Origin: Lagopus muta
Taxonomy: Eukaryota > Chordata > Aves > Galliformes > Phasianidae
Reading direction: 5' to 3'
NCBI RefSeq assembly: GCF_023343835.1
Contig: NC_064435.1
Coordinates: forward strand, 79,432,134 to 79,496,133
DNA length: 64,000 nt
Both the position numbers and the translations under genes were made by a program. Shown in pieces: positions 15,201-26,340 of this stretch (positions within the stretch are counted from its first letter, which is position 1; each line of letters opens with the position of its first letter). The notes under the pieces are model-generated. The model did not search any database, was not told where the DNA came from, and worked only from the letters and a program-made list of their open reading frames with translations.

Positions 15201-17437
15201 CAATATACACAATAGTGTCCAAACACATCCAATGACCTTCTTTAAGAAATACTACAGCTATTCTCTTGCACATGCAAAGGAGGAATTACATATACAGATC
15301 ACATAAACGGATCTTGACCCCTTCTGTGAAAACACTTCAAGGAAGTCTTGGAACAGTGCTGGAGTCCTGAATATTTTTCATGAAATCTTCTGATAATCTC
15401 AGTAGCAGAGAGCACTCACTCCCATTATACAATGCAAGAATTCACATTGCACATGTGATGTGTAAAGCCTCCATGAGCACAGTTTCAAATTTACAGAACT
15501 ATCATCCAGTATTTTTCCTTACACAATTCACCCAAACATTTGAAATCCAAACATACAAGTTTAACAGCATCAGGGTTAACAGCATCAGGGTTATTAGCAG
15601 CACCTCTATATCCAAAAACCAAAATTCTGAAACAACTGCTCCACATTTCATTTCTTTGCATGAATGTTTTCAGAGTATAACTGAAGCCAAAGTCAAACAA
15701 GTGCTTCTCCCAGCAGCAATGCCACTGAAGCTCATCACCCACAGATTTGTAACGTTGTCAATGGTTTGCACAAAACCATGAGAAAGGTGATGCTGATAAA
15801 TACCTACAGTCTTTCTTCTATTGGTGTATCAATACAGTTAATCCTCCAGAGGGTGGTGATGCACTGGAGCAGGTTGCCCAAGGAGGTTGTGGATGCTCCA
15901 TCCACGGAGGCATTCAAGGCCAGGCTGGATGTGGCTCTGGGCAGCCTGGTCTGGTGGTTGGCGACCCTGCATGTAGCAGGGGGATTGAAACTAGTTGGAT
16001 CACTGATATCCTTTTCAACCCAGACCATTCTATAGTCCTATGAATAGTCATTTTGAGACCTTCACTTGTGTCAAATTCAGCTTACGTGGCTAATATAATT
16101 AGCAGTAGCTGTTGTGAGGGAAGGTTTCTCCCACGAGATTATTCTTTGTCGTTTTCTCTGTGAGCCAACTGAAGTGGTTCTTTGAAAACAGAAGAACCAG
16201 CAGAGTAGCTTTGAAAAAAGCGTAATGACATAAAGAAAAGACATTTGGGATAATCAGGTTAAAAACAAACAAGTGAACAATATTCTGGAATGGAATACAC
16301 CAAACACTTTATTGTTTATTATTCTATTTTCATGTGAGCACTGCAGAAGACCCTTATCCTGTTTCACCTTTGCTTTTACGCAGTACAGAAGGATTCCTGC
16401 TTAGCAAGCATTACTGCTGTGGGAAGAGACTCAAAGAGAGAGCCTTCACTCACGGTCTAATATCTCATGATGCTGTAAAGCCAGTTACAGTACCCAGCAA
16501 TACCCACTGCACCAAGTAACTCAGGAACACTGTCGTAACTTGGACAGCTCAAAGCGGGGACAGCTCTACCTGCAAAGAGCAGTCCTAAAACAAATAGGCA
16601 GACAAAAATGCAAACAAAAAAACAAGGCACTGCAGGGAGCTAAAATATATAAATATATATATACACATACCCCCAAAGCCGAGCAGCTGTCAATCCCTTC
16701 GCACCTCAAAGGTCTAACTGCTGCATTACCCCAAGCCCTGCTGTAAGGAGGGCAATCCGCAAGCAGATTCAACAAGCAAACAGCACAGCTGCTCTACGCA
16801 GAGCACACCCGGGCGAACTACAGCTAGTCCCGCCATCCGACTGATGGAGCACCGCTGCCCCGACTCGCTCTCACGCACCCACGTGCCGCACCCGCAGGCC
16901 CCCGGCTGTCGCTCCCCATCCCGCAGCCGACCAGCTTTCGGCGGTACGCTCCTGGGGAACTGTTCAAACGCTACATTTTCCCGGATAACTTCCCCCCCCC
17001 TCCCCCTCAAAGGCTCGCTCCCACCACGCTGATTACAGGCAAGCAAAACATTGCTCGTGGACACGGATACCCGCGCTGCGTGCCGTCTGCCCGCTTCCCT
17101 TCGAGTCAGCCCGCCCGTTTCCTCGCCCCGGCTCTCCTTTCAGCCTGCGCCTTCCCCCTCCCGCGGAGGGCCGCGCTCCAGCACCCCGGCAGACGCAGCC
17201 GGGCCTTTGCCGGGACACGGCGGCCGCGGCCTCCCCGCTCCCTCATCCCGCCCCGCCGGACCGCTCCCCCGCGGTCGGTCGGCCAGCAGCGGCCGGGATC
17301 GGGGCGGAGAGAGGCGTCGCTCGACTCACCACGACGTGCGCGCCGGGCAGCTTGAGGGGCTTGGGGCTGATGAGCGGAGACACCATGTAGAGGAGAAGGA
17401 CGACGGCCACGATGAAGGCGGCCGCCAGGAGCAGCAT
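186..17437 (-). CDS. KDSR: KDSR, 3-ketodihydrosphingosine reductase (partial, last exon off left edge)
   Basis: This short-chain dehydrogenase reduces 3-ketodihydrosphingosine to dihydrosphingosine with NADPH, the second step of sphingolipid synthesis, at the cytosolic face of the ER. Nine coding exons join in frame: 17330-17437, 11684-11773, 11217-11273, 7762-7827, 7497-7592, 6006-6197, 4901-4984, 2122-2205 and 186-287. They give residues 1-293. The human protein has 332, and the missing 39 residues equal its last exon, so that exon should lie beyond base 1. All junctions are GT-AG and fall between codons. Visible in order: a hydrophobic N-terminal anchor (about residues 1-25), the TGGSSGIG nucleotide-binding motif (38-45), NCAG (120-123), the catalytic Ser pair (172-173), and YSPTK with Tyr186 and Lys190. 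The start ATG opens the hydrophobic anchor as in mammals. Nothing looks broken. Identification is very secure; exon edges are by consensus. Confidence 0.95.
288..2121 (-). other. KDSR intron 8
   Basis: Intronic DNA with short homopolymer runs (T run near 700, G runs near 912 and 1064). No gene, RNA or recognisable repeat seen. Confidence 0.85.
2122..2205 (-). CDS. KDSR: KDSR coding exon 8
   Basis: Residues 232-259, beginning [10 protein letters not shown] and ending IVKDAI. Acceptor ATTAAAG, donor GTAAGT. Confidence 0.92.
2206..4900 (-). other. KDSR intron 7
   Basis: AT-rich intronic DNA. No coding exon or recognisable mobile element seen. Confidence 0.85.
4901..4984 (-). CDS. KDSR: KDSR coding exon 7
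   Basis: Residues 204-231, containing [12 protein letters not shown], the conserved segment after the catalytic helix. Acceptor CTGCAG, donor GTAAAT. Confidence 0.93.
4985..6005 (-). other. KDSR intron 6
   Basis: Ordinary intronic sequence; nothing recognised. Confidence 0.85.
6006..6197 (-). CDS. KDSR: KDSR coding exon 6 (catalytic exon)
   Basis: Residues 140-203. It carries the VSSQ serine pair (172-173) and Tyr186/Lys190 of the YxxxK motif. Mammals have YSASK here; this bird has YSPTK. Tyr and Lys are kept. Confidence 0.95.
6674..6824 (+). mobile_element. CR1 LINE 3' end
   Basis: Typical avian CR1 tail with GGTTGGACTTGATGATCTC and CCTTCCAACCCCT, ending in the tandem ATTCTGTG octamers at 6824. 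5'-truncated. Lies in KDSR intron 5, antisense to the gene. Confidence 0.9.
7038..7062. repeat. (GTTT)n microsatellite
   Basis: Five or so tandem TTTG units in KDSR intron 5. Confidence 0.85.
7497..7592 (-). CDS. KDSR: KDSR coding exon 5
   Basis: Residues 108-139, with the SDR-family NCAG motif at 120-123. Acceptor CTTGCAG, donor GTGAGT. Confidence 0.93.
7702..7742. repeat. TA/CA microsatellite
   Basis: TATATATATA followed by CACACA units, just downstream of KDSR exon 4 on the gene strand. Confidence 0.9.
7762..7827 (-). CDS. KDSR: KDSR coding exon 4
   Basis: A 66-bp exon for residues 86-107, including [10 protein letters not shown]. Too short to show as an ORF. Identified by homology and by flanking AG and GTAAGG. 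Confidence 0.92.
7828..11216 (-). other. KDSR intron 4
   Basis: Intronic sequence with a short antisense CR1 piece at about 10028-10113. No other element recognised. Confidence 0.85.
10028..10113 (-). mobile_element. CR1 LINE 3' fragment
   Basis: Reverse-orientation CR1 end starting CATAGAATGGCCTGGGTTG and running to GTTGCCAACCAAGCAG. Heavily truncated. Confidence 0.8.
11217..11273 (-). CDS. KDSR: KDSR coding exon 3
   Basis: A short 57-bp exon for residues 67-85 ([19 protein letters not shown]), matching the mammalian helix after the Rossmann loop. Donor GTAAGG. Confidence 0.92.
11274..11683 (-). other. KDSR intron 2
   Basis: A short intron between exons 2 and 3. AT-rich; nothing recognised. 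Confidence 0.85.
11684..11773 (-). CDS. KDSR: KDSR coding exon 2
   Basis: Encodes residues 37-66, including the cofactor-binding TGGSSGIGK loop. The acceptor ends CTTCTAG and the donor is GTAAGC. Confidence 0.93.
13322..13530 (-). mobile_element. CR1 LINE 3' fragment
   Basis: Starts ATCATAGAATGTCCTAGGTT and contains the CR1 blocks AGACCAGGCTGCCCAG, GGATGGGGCATCCACAACCT and CACCACCCTCTGAGTGAAAA. Near-intact 3' 200 bp. Confidence 0.9.
15847..16041 (+). mobile_element. CR1 LINE 3' fragment
   Basis: Same family as the 13322 copy but inverted relative to it: GAGGGTGGTGATGCACTGG through CCAGGCTGGATGTGGCTCTG to a decayed ATTCTATAGTCCTATGA end. Confidence 0.9.
17330..17437 (-). CDS. KDSR: KDSR coding exon 1
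   Basis: Encodes residues 1-36, starting MLLLAAAF: the membrane anchor and the first beta strand ending GAHVV. The donor is GTGAGT. The exon lies in the CpG island. Confidence 0.93.
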
Positions 17438-17633
17438 GGCTCGGGCCGGGCTTGCCGCTGGGGAGGGGGGCGGCGGGCGGTGACGCGGCCCCCGGGGCTG
17501 CGGGAGGCGCCGAGCGCGGCGCGGCCCGGCGCGGACAGCGGGAGCACAGCCGGTACCCGCCTGCGCCGCGGCGCCACGGGGCCAGGGAGGAGGAGGGAGG
17601 AGGAGGAGAACGCGGCCACCACTCCGCGCCCTG

Positions 17634-17742
17634 ATTGGCCGATGGGCGGGGCGGGCGCGGCCTCGAGCGCGGGGATTGGCCAGTGAGCCAGGGGAAGGAA
17701 CTCGCGGATTGGCCGAGGGGCGGGACGGTGCTCGGAGATTGG
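17634..17742 (-). promoter_or_regulatory. four CCAAT boxes (NF-Y type) in KDSR promoter
   Basis: ATTGG, which is CCAAT on the gene strand, occurs at 17634, 17675, 17708 and 17738. Three of them read GGCCAATC. All share one orientation, at spacings of 41, 33 and 30 bp. NF-Y is the classical factor for this motif; binding here is inferred. Confidence 0.7.
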
Positions 17743-17896
17743 AGCCGCAGGCTGTTTGCGGGGTCACCGTTGGAGGCAAAGGGCGGCGGAGAAGAGAAAG
17801 TTCCTACGGAGACGATGGGGTGCGGGAGGGCGCCCCCTACGGTCCCCGCCTAGGGCGGGTGAGGCGAGGCGTGAGGTAGGCCCCGCCCCTTCTCGT

Positions 17897-17902
17897 CACG
17901 TG
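17897..17902. promoter_or_regulatory. CACGTG E-box in GTCACGTGGG context
   Basis: A palindromic E-box about 460 bp upstream of the KDSR ATG. The GTCACGTG form suits USF or the TFEB/MiT family; use here is unproven. Confidence 0.4.
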
Positions 17903-17981
17903 GGGCTTCCCGCCGAAAGGAGGGGGCGTGGCTCCATGAGGAGAGGGCGGGCGTCTGTGGGTGGCGTTTGTAGAGTGACAG

Positions 17982-18195
17982 AGTCGCAGAATGGCCAGGG
18001 TTGGGAGGGACCTCAAGGATCACGAATCTCCAACCGCCCTGCCACGAGCAGGGTCACCAACCTCTCCATTTAATACTAGACCAGGCTGCCCAGGGCCCCA
18101 TCCAGTCTGGCCTTGAAGACTGGCCTAGGAATGGGGCATCCACAACCTCTCTGGGCAGCCTGTTCCAGCACCTCTCCACTCTCATGGTAAAGAAG
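17982..18195 (-). mobile_element. CR1 LINE 3' fragment behind KDSR promoter
   Basis: Starts CAGAGTCGCAGAATGGCCAG, then AGACCAGGCTGCCCAGGGCC and GGGGCATCCACAACCTCTCT. It abuts the KDSR CpG island. Confidence 0.88.
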
Positions 18196-21100
18196 TAAAG
18201 GGCATTCGTGCTCTGATACCTGAGGGCAGCTCTTCATGGGGAAAAAAAATATATATGTGTAAAAGTTGTGGTTTCAAAGCATAATAATAAAAGATAAATT
18301 AAAACAAAAACATCCTGGAGCTCAAATAAAATGGTTCCATGCCTTTGACTTAGTATGTCTGCTTACGTTCAATATTTCCTTCGCTGTTTATGACTGAAAG
18401 GAATTCCCTGAAATGATTTACGTTGCAAATGCTGTGCAGCCTCTGACCTGTAGAGAGGAGTTTGCAGCGTACACAGCGTTATGGCCTTGGAGAGATTAGG
18501 ATCAGACAAAAGCGCTGGGCAAGAGGGCATGCAGAAGGGTGTGAAGATAATGCAGGAGATGAGATTGGAGCGAGGAGTAGGCGGAAATGGGAGCAGGGCT
18601 GCGGGCAGGGATTAGGCAGCCGTCAAAGGGAGAGCAAAGAATCTGTAACAAAAGAATCCAGAAATTAGTTCTGGAATGGGATTGAGTCGGGATCGGGCTT
18701 TGGTGACACTTTGACTGTGGTGCTGCGGAGTGAAGGTGTGAGGACATGAGAAGAAAGTGTGCGTGCTGAGCAAACAGCTGCCACAGCACGGATGGGGAGA
18801 GAGCTGACAAGTGGCGTGTCCGAGGAAAGGCAGTGTGGAATCACAGGCATCCTTAAGGTTGGAAGAGGCCACCAAGTCCAACCAGCAGAAGTTGGTGCAG
18901 GATGTGGACTAAAAATGCAGCAAGCAGAGACATCGACTTCATTCTTTACATACAGGGCGGTGTATGTGTTATCTTTTGTAGAATATTAATTAAACACAGA
19001 AGAGGAGATTGATAATGTAATAGAGCCTATTTATAGATATCTACTGCAGAATATGGCAAAGCTTGAAAAGCTCAAATGTCAGCAGCATGGAGATAAAGCA
19101 GACAGAGATAAATCCGTCTTTCACAATGCGGTATCACTCTCAGAATCAACATGGGGCGAGGGCATGGATGAAAACAATCATCTGAGGCTAATGTCTAGTA
19201 AAATGAAGGTTAAACACGTTGGTAGGGGGCCTTTAAAAACCTCAAACACTTGATATGCTCCTGATTGGTCACGGTTACGATCACATATTACTAAACATTT
19301 GAAAAACCCTTGCCAATTAATGAGGAATCCCCTCGGTAAATTGTATGGAGAAATCTGTACTGCCTTTTCCTTTCGGCTAAGTGGCCACTTTACAGCCTTG
19401 TGATTGACAATCCAGGTAGCATCTGCTCTGGTTTTGTTCCTGGGGCAGTGAAGTGTCATGAATTTATCTCTGAGAAAAAACATTTGAAAGTGAAGACCCT
19501 GCGAACTGATTATAACTCAGCAAAGTATTGCCACAGCAGTAGGTTTTGATTCCTTTAAAGTATGCCGGCAGGCACTGAAGTTTGCCCTCCTGAGCTGTTT
19601 GCTGTTTGGTTTGTATTTGTCTCATGTGATCTCATCCACTAAGGAAGTGCGTTCCTGACACACGGGAATGGTTTGCTATGAAACTGTTTTCTCGGTGACT
19701 GTGGAACTGGAAATTGAACACTGAAAAAAAATGTTGAAGCTCTCCAGTCCAAATTTTGGTTGTATGTAAAGCAGTATTTAATTAATCTGACCTTGACAAA
19801 ACAACATCAAAAAGTGTAATTTTGAAGCACAAACTGACCAAGGTACGTATGTCCTTAGGGATGGGTAAGTAAACAGAAAGGTTAAAACATGCTAATTGCT
19901 TTGCTAATTAATCCTTAGAAGAAGCATCAACACAACAGTGATGTGTTTAGAGAAGAAAATCAAATACAAGTAGATTAAAGTGTCCAAACTATAGGACCAG
20001 CTGTGGTTTTCTGCTTCCTCAATTGTTCATTTAAATCTTTCAACAGACGTTTGCAATAACAATATTGTGGGTTGAGATAACTCAGTATGAACAAAGCGCG
20101 GAACCAAATTGTGAAAGTAGTCATTTAAACACGGAAACAAATGTATGAATTGGTAATATTGCAATGCAAGTGACTGATATTAGAGGTGTCCTTTTGATCT
20201 TCTTGAAAGATAATTGTTCCCAAAGCATACAAGGTACACACAAAAGAGATACAGGCTGTTTTAGGAGAAGGCATAAAGCCATTAAGAGAAGGCATAAAGC
20301 TTTAGCGGAGCAGATAGCGAGGCTGCAGCCTGGACAGACTTTCTTACTGTGCTTGAGTACTCATTTGCTGGATTTTCTGGTTGTGTCATATTCACCTTAG
20401 GGAGAGAGGAGGGAAGAGGATGCGTAGGCTACGCAGTGATTAAAAAAAAATCTGGAGACTTCTTCATGTGATTTCCATTCAGTCAGTCCTTCTGCTTTTA
20501 CAGAAAGCAGCAGGAAGGAAAAACTTCAATAGCCAAGGAGAACAACTTTTTCCTTCTGTTATTCTGAATTATTTTCTTCTCCAACCTTCCCCCTTTTTAT
20601 GTAGCAAGCATAGGTGTTCTATGTTCATTTCTTAAGAGGTCTGTTGCAGTAATCATTATAAGACATGAAAGGCATGTTGGCAGTTCTTGGATTCCTGCAA
20701 AGCTTCAAGCTTCGGGATAATGGCAGTCTAGGTGAGTGGTTCCTGGTCAACAAGCTGTCTTGATCCCCTGTGTCCCAGATGAGAAGAGCTAGTAGGGACA
20801 TACAAACTGAAATCAGGAAGGGATTTACATAACATGCTGGCAGTAGAGGAGAATTGGGAAAGAAATAATGATCTGCACATGGTAGTGACTAAAGCAGCGT
20901 GACTGAAATACTTATCACACCCAGCTGCCTGCCTTGCTGTTCTTCCCCAAACAAACAAGCAAACCCCCTGTAGCTGAACAATAGCTTCTTTACTAGTCCC
21001 TTGTGCTGGAGAGATCATCAGCTACCCCATGTATAGCAGGGTGAAACAGCTCCCAGAGCACTGTGCAGGTCAAAATACCACATGTACTCTGTCTGCTGGA

Positions 21101-24100
21101 GTGCTATCGCAGTGATCTTCTGGGTATTCCTAGAAGGAGATTTCCTGCACTCCTGAGCTCAGCATATCCTCCAGAAACGCTCGCCTGCAGCAGGGACGGG
21201 TTCTGGCGATCTCTGCAGCTTCCAGCTATGCCTCATGCCCTTATCGCGATGAACTCAGGCTGGGCTGATGGCCCAGGTGCTGGAGGCTGCCAGCACACAG
21301 GCAGGGGTGGCTGTAGCAGCTCAGTTCAGATCAAACCAAGGCTGCTTGCTGGGGCAGAGAAGGCTGACTGTGGTGCAAAAGCAGGTAGTATATGCATACG
21401 TAGCCCAGCTACTAGCCAAGAGTCCCAAGGCTGCTGCAGTAATTTTGCCCTGAGCACGCAGGAAACAAGAAGATCACTGAAAACACTGCTGAAATCAGAT
21501 TTTTGTCTTCACACAGGTCAAGCTGATTTAACTGTTTAATGTAATTGCTGTAGTTATTTGGAAAAAAAAAATAATAGTAAAACCACATCCAAAATGAACC
21601 ATTCATAACTGGTGGCCCATTACGTGTCACAACTGATTTTGCCCTGAATAAATAACTGTTCGCAAATCAAACAACATATTTTTTGAAATAAAAATATTTT
21701 ACTCAAACCAGTGGTAAAAGGAAGTCTTTGCTGTCTAATTTAAATAGATATGAGTTAAACTTGGGACCAAGAGGATCTTGGATTTCATTTAGTACCCACA
21801 GTTCTTTTTATGTGGTACATGTGCTTACACTAACCATCACTCTGGAGCAGCTTGCTCTTCACTCTCAGATGTCAGAACTGCTATAGATTTACAATAGCCT
21901 TGAGGGTGCTGTAGGTTGGAAGGCTGAGGCCTCCCTCTCATCAAGTGCCATGGAAAACACCCTCAAGTGAGCATGACTGAAAGCAGGCAGGATGAGGGAA
22001 TGGGCTGCCATTTCCTTTGCACTGGAACGATCAGTGCTAAAACTTGTAAATATCTGTTAGAAACAAACAGGGATGTCCACTTCGTCTTGTGATGCAAGAA
22101 CACCCATTCTAAATTTTCATCTCCTGAAAAGTTGTATTGAAGCTGATGTTTACCATGGAAGTTCATGTTACAAGATAACCTTTGATACTAGGGGTAACAA
22201 GTCCTCCTCTTTGATGAAGTGAAGCTACAATCACAAAGCATGCACTTGTCTGACCCTTTGCCTGGCTGCCTGTCCAACCATGTTGCACCATTGCACCCAG
22301 CCCCAGATCTGCTCCAGGGCCAGGGAATGGAACTCTTAAGGGAAGATGCTTCATACAAGAATGTTGTGCTTGTGAGTTGGAAAATGTAGTTCCACCAAAA
22401 CCTCCTCCGATGCAATGAATGTATTTTTTCTCTGCTACTTACTGCACTTTGAATAATAATTAAGAGTACGTTTTGATTTCTAATGAAACTATTTTTTCTT
22501 CTAATAGTAGGCACGCTCCAGTCCTAATTCCTGAAAGCTTACTCCTTGAATTTTGAAGGTCTTATCCTGAAAATGGGATGCAGAGCCATTCTGAAAATGA
22601 CAGACTTTTAAGTATTTCAAGACTTTTCTGAACTTACTCTGGCATTCCACATACCTTCCTCCTGCAACCTTCCACCTCCCAGCACTGCAGTACAGCCTTT
22701 CCTCCTCTGCCAGAAAACCCGATACCACAGCCCTATCCCACACCTCCCACCTCACGGCAGCTGCCCTCTTTCCCAGGCCCTCTATGGAGGAGCAGAACTG
22801 CTGAGTGCACAAGGCAAAGATCTGCTGTTCCGAGAAAGCAGAGAAGGGTTGCTCAGGAATCACCGCACTGCTCCAGCACTGTTATATTTTGCCTTTATTC
22901 AGAGGCAGTCCTTCACCTGTAAGTAGCATTACTACCTTACTGAATATGCGTTTTCAGGAATATTTTCACTTTTTAGCCAGATAGGGAGCATTTTTTGTAA
23001 TTACACTTCCAGCAACTTACGGCCAATTACTGTTTCTCCTTCTGATTCCTGTCCAGCAATGTGGTTGCAGTTATCGTTTCTCCAGAGCAGGCAAAATTTC
23101 TTGCTTTAGGAAATGTACACCTCGAGGTAATCTTTGAAGACTGATAGGTTCTAAAGTTCACAAGTTTGATCTGCTTTGGGATTAAGCTACCTGTTAAACC
23201 ACCACACATCATCCAGTCAAGCCATTTCTATTATGTGTGTATGACTGATTCTTATCACAAAAGATCAAGTTAATGATTTGCAGTCTTCGGCAAGCCTCTG
23301 GTTTCTTTGAACTTGCTTTTCGTAAGCGATATTCTCAGGTAGTTTCAGTGCTTGTGAAGCTACTGCAGTACTCTGGAGATTTTCTTTGTGCTTCTGGCTG
23401 TCAGAGTTGTCGACCTGCTTGGCCAACCCCACAGCACAGGGAGATCTGTACTCTCCCATTGCCCTGTACCTGCACTTGTAAAAATACTAGAGGCACTGAA
23501 ACTACTTCCAGGTCATGCCATGTTGTTTTTCAAAGCAATTCTAAGAACTTTGCTCAATCTTTTCACCAGAGTTAAATCTGTTTCTAGTTGCAGGTAACAC
23601 ACTTATCATACACAGCACTGGCAAGAGACTGCTGTTTATTTCTTGGATGCAATTCCACAGCATGTGCCCTTGTTATCAGTCCCTGATACATTATCTTTGG
23701 CATTTACTGCAAAGAAGCCGCTGTTATGCAATGGAAATTTAGATCTCTTTTGCTTAGCTTACTTCTCCTCTAACCCAAGAAATGAGTACAATATAGCCTG
23801 CTGAATGCAAGGAAACCTGCACCTGCAAACTTTTCTCCCCACTGTGTTACTACCAAATACATCAGATTTGCTTGCACTTCTTAAGTCTGTTTCCATCCTC
23901 TAATGGCATGAACCATTGCCCTCCTGTTGTCAGCCTGCAAAAAGGCCAGCGTGTACAGATTTGCCCTGTAGGTTTGAATGGAAAAAGGGAAAAATCAGAG
24001 AAACCACCAGCTTTTGTTCTACTGCTTGTAAGCTTGCTTTGGTAGAAAAGTTGAAGAAATAGGAACATGCTTTGAAATGGGATTTTAAAGGAATCAGCTT

Positions 24101-25150
24101 TTTATCTTTCCTTTGGGAAAAAATAGTGTGAAGGACAGAATAAATGAGACAAAAAAAGAAACTGACATGAGAGAACTGGTTGGGCAGAAAGAAAGAGGTG
24201 GAAAATACCCAAAAGCAGCAGGAAAGAGGGAGGCACAGATTGCCAATTAACGCTTCGATCAAAGGAAAAGCCCGATCAAAACCTTTTTCCTCCTTCAAGA
24301 AACATCACCCCTTTTTACTATATACTGCAATCAAGTGAGTGCGCCTCAGACTAAGACTCAAGAGAATAATCCCAATACCAGTAAAGCCTGCAGAAATCTT
24401 TTTTTTTTGTTTCCACAGCTGACACCCCAGGCAAAATAAATAAATAAATGAATAGTGGTGCAGAACATCAGCTCTGTGGCAGTCATTCCAGCAGTCACTC
24501 TTCCTCTGTGCCAGCTATAGGAGTGCTACAACACAGACCAGCATCTCCCAACCTGTGCACTTCTTCATGGACAGATTTGCATCACACAGACCCTCAGATT
24601 GCCCAGGAAAACAAAACTGCTATGCCCAGAAAGAGCATGGAATCTCTCAGAAGTTAGCTGCCTGCTGGACATAGCCCAGCTACACCTGGAACAAGCAGGC
24701 ACTTCTCTGTGCTGCTAATGCTGGATGAAGAGAGCTGTGCAGCAGCTCCTCCCTGAACACTGGCTAGGTTGTGACACCAGCCCTGTGGTTCCTGTGGCAG
24801 CTCCTGCAGTTCTGCAACTACATGAGCCTGGCTGGCAGGCCACCTGTTTGTTTCCATATCAGCAACGGCCACACGCACCGTGGGCAGGAGGCCTCCAGGC
24901 GGGTTAAAAAAACCAAACAAAAACATTTCTTAATTACAGAGGCAGAGCAAGGCTGGATATGAACAAACAAAACCATACCAAAACATGCACACGTGTAAAG
25001 AGGGGGAAAAAAAAAAATCACAGCTTTGCAGTTTATGTTCAGAGCAAATCAAGGCTGTGATTAACTCATTACACATCAGAACTCCAAGCCACTGCAACTG
25101 GCATTATGAATGGCACGCTTGAAAATCAGCCAGGTAGGTTTCCAGATTTA
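18196..25150. other. gene-free intergenic DNA between KDSR and VPS4B, left part
   Basis: No recognisable exon, RNA gene or further large repeat apart from the short CR1 piece at 18834. ORFs here (for example about 158 codons at 21063-21539) match no family I recognise. Confidence 0.7.
18834..18895 (-). mobile_element. short CR1 end
   Basis: About 60 bp reading TGGAATCACAGGCATCC then GGTTGGAAGAGGCCACCAAG. Recognisable only as the last bases of a CR1 in reverse orientation. Confidence 0.65.
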
Positions 25151-25154
25151 CAGA

Positions 25155-25350
25155 ATAGAATAATAGAAGGGCCTGGGTTGAAAAGAACCACAACGATCAT
25201 CTGATTTCAACCCCCCTGCTATGTGCAGGGTCACCAGCCAAACAGACCAGGCTGCCCAGAGCCTCATCCAGCCTGGCCTTGAATGCCCCCAGGGATGGGG
25301 CATCCACAGCCTCCTTGGGCAACCTGTTTCAATATGTCAGACTCTCTAAC
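25155..25350 (-). mobile_element. CR1 LINE 3' fragment
   Basis: Starts AGAATAGAATAATAGAAGG and continues with CAGACCAGGCTGCCCAGAGC and GGGATGGGGCATCCACAGCC. May extend to about 25440. Confidence 0.88.
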
Positions 25351-26340
25351 ATCTTACCACAACATCATAATGAAAAAATATTTTAAAAATCTTTGACAGG
25401 CAGGAACTTCCTGGCTGCAGCCCATGCTCCAGCCTTCAGGTGGTAGAGGGAAATGATCATTTCTAGTTGGAATTTTCATTTTTTCCCCCTACCTATCAAG
25501 TAGGCAGATAATTCACTTGTCTCTTCCAGAGATTAAATCACTGCTGTAAGTTTCCATTTGCCATTTTTATCTCCTCTGTGAGATGGTGATATTTATAGCA
25601 ACTTTCTCGGCCCCTTACTTGGTTGACTCGTGATTGCTAGGGTTCTTGCAACCTCATTACCAGAACAGCAGCAATAGACAACTGCTCCAGCACCGGTTTT
25701 TGTAACCCATTACCTGTAGACACTCATCTGCCTACAGTAGTATGAGTCAGTGGAAATTACTGTTTATAGTTTACAGACCACATGTGACATTGAGCATGTT
25801 TGAAAGCAAAGTTCCTGCCTTGAATAGCTGAGATGTAAATTAGCTGAGGCAGCAGAGGATGAAGGAGGGCAAGCAAAAGCAGGTCTTGCCAATCCATGGC
25901 ACGGTGCCTGGTGATAGGTCACCAAGCAGGAAAGAAAACCCAACCCTGGCTTCATTATCAACATCAGGCCTATGCTCAGGTGCCCATGACTTATTTCCTG
26001 GAGAAGTCTCAAAACATGACCAACACCTGTTTGGACTAATATGAGAGAGCTTAGTGCCTGCTATGATGCAGGTAGGATATTGATATTTATTTTCATGACT
26101 AGTGCCTGAGACATCCAAATAAATTAGCTGTAAAATGTCTAGTATCCCTGCAAAAGAACATAGCAGATTCTGCACGTGGCAGGTACCCTGCACAGACAGC
26201 GCCAGCGGATGGATGCTGGCTTCCTCACATTGAGCTGCTGTGGAGTTGCTCTGATGAAGGGGAGAAGCATTTGTGAGCATTCATTCATGGAGCTGGAGTC
26301 ACCTATGCAGGATAACAAATGCAAAGGTGGGAGTGTTCAG

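Larger units (their letters stand above)
11774..17329 (-). other. KDSR intron 1
   Basis: Large first intron. It holds two CR1 fragments (13322-13530 minus, 15847-16041 plus), a duplicated 15-mer near 15562-15592 and an AT-rich microsatellite near 16640-16665. No further gene seen. Confidence 0.85.
16830..17960 (-). promoter_or_regulatory. KDSR: KDSR CpG-island promoter
   Basis: A GC- and CpG-rich block spans the first exon. Upstream of the ATG it holds GC boxes (GGGCGGGGCGGG near 17644-17655, GGGGCGGG near 17717) and four CCAAT boxes. No TATA box is evident. The exact transcription start cannot be read from sequence. A CR1 fragment begins right behind the island at about 17982. Confidence 0.75.

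Noticed and set aside
17051-17779. Long GC-rich ORFs on both strands across KDSR exon 1
   Set aside because: CpG-island composition lowers stop frequency. Only the short exon 1 segment ending at the GTGAGT donor matches a protein family.
20264-20300. Repeated GAGAAGGCATAAAGC
   Set aside because: Only two units; not a CRISPR or satellite array.
21063-21539. 158-codon plus-strand ORF
   Set aside because: No recognisable motif or family, no nearby splice or promoter logic; chance is likely.
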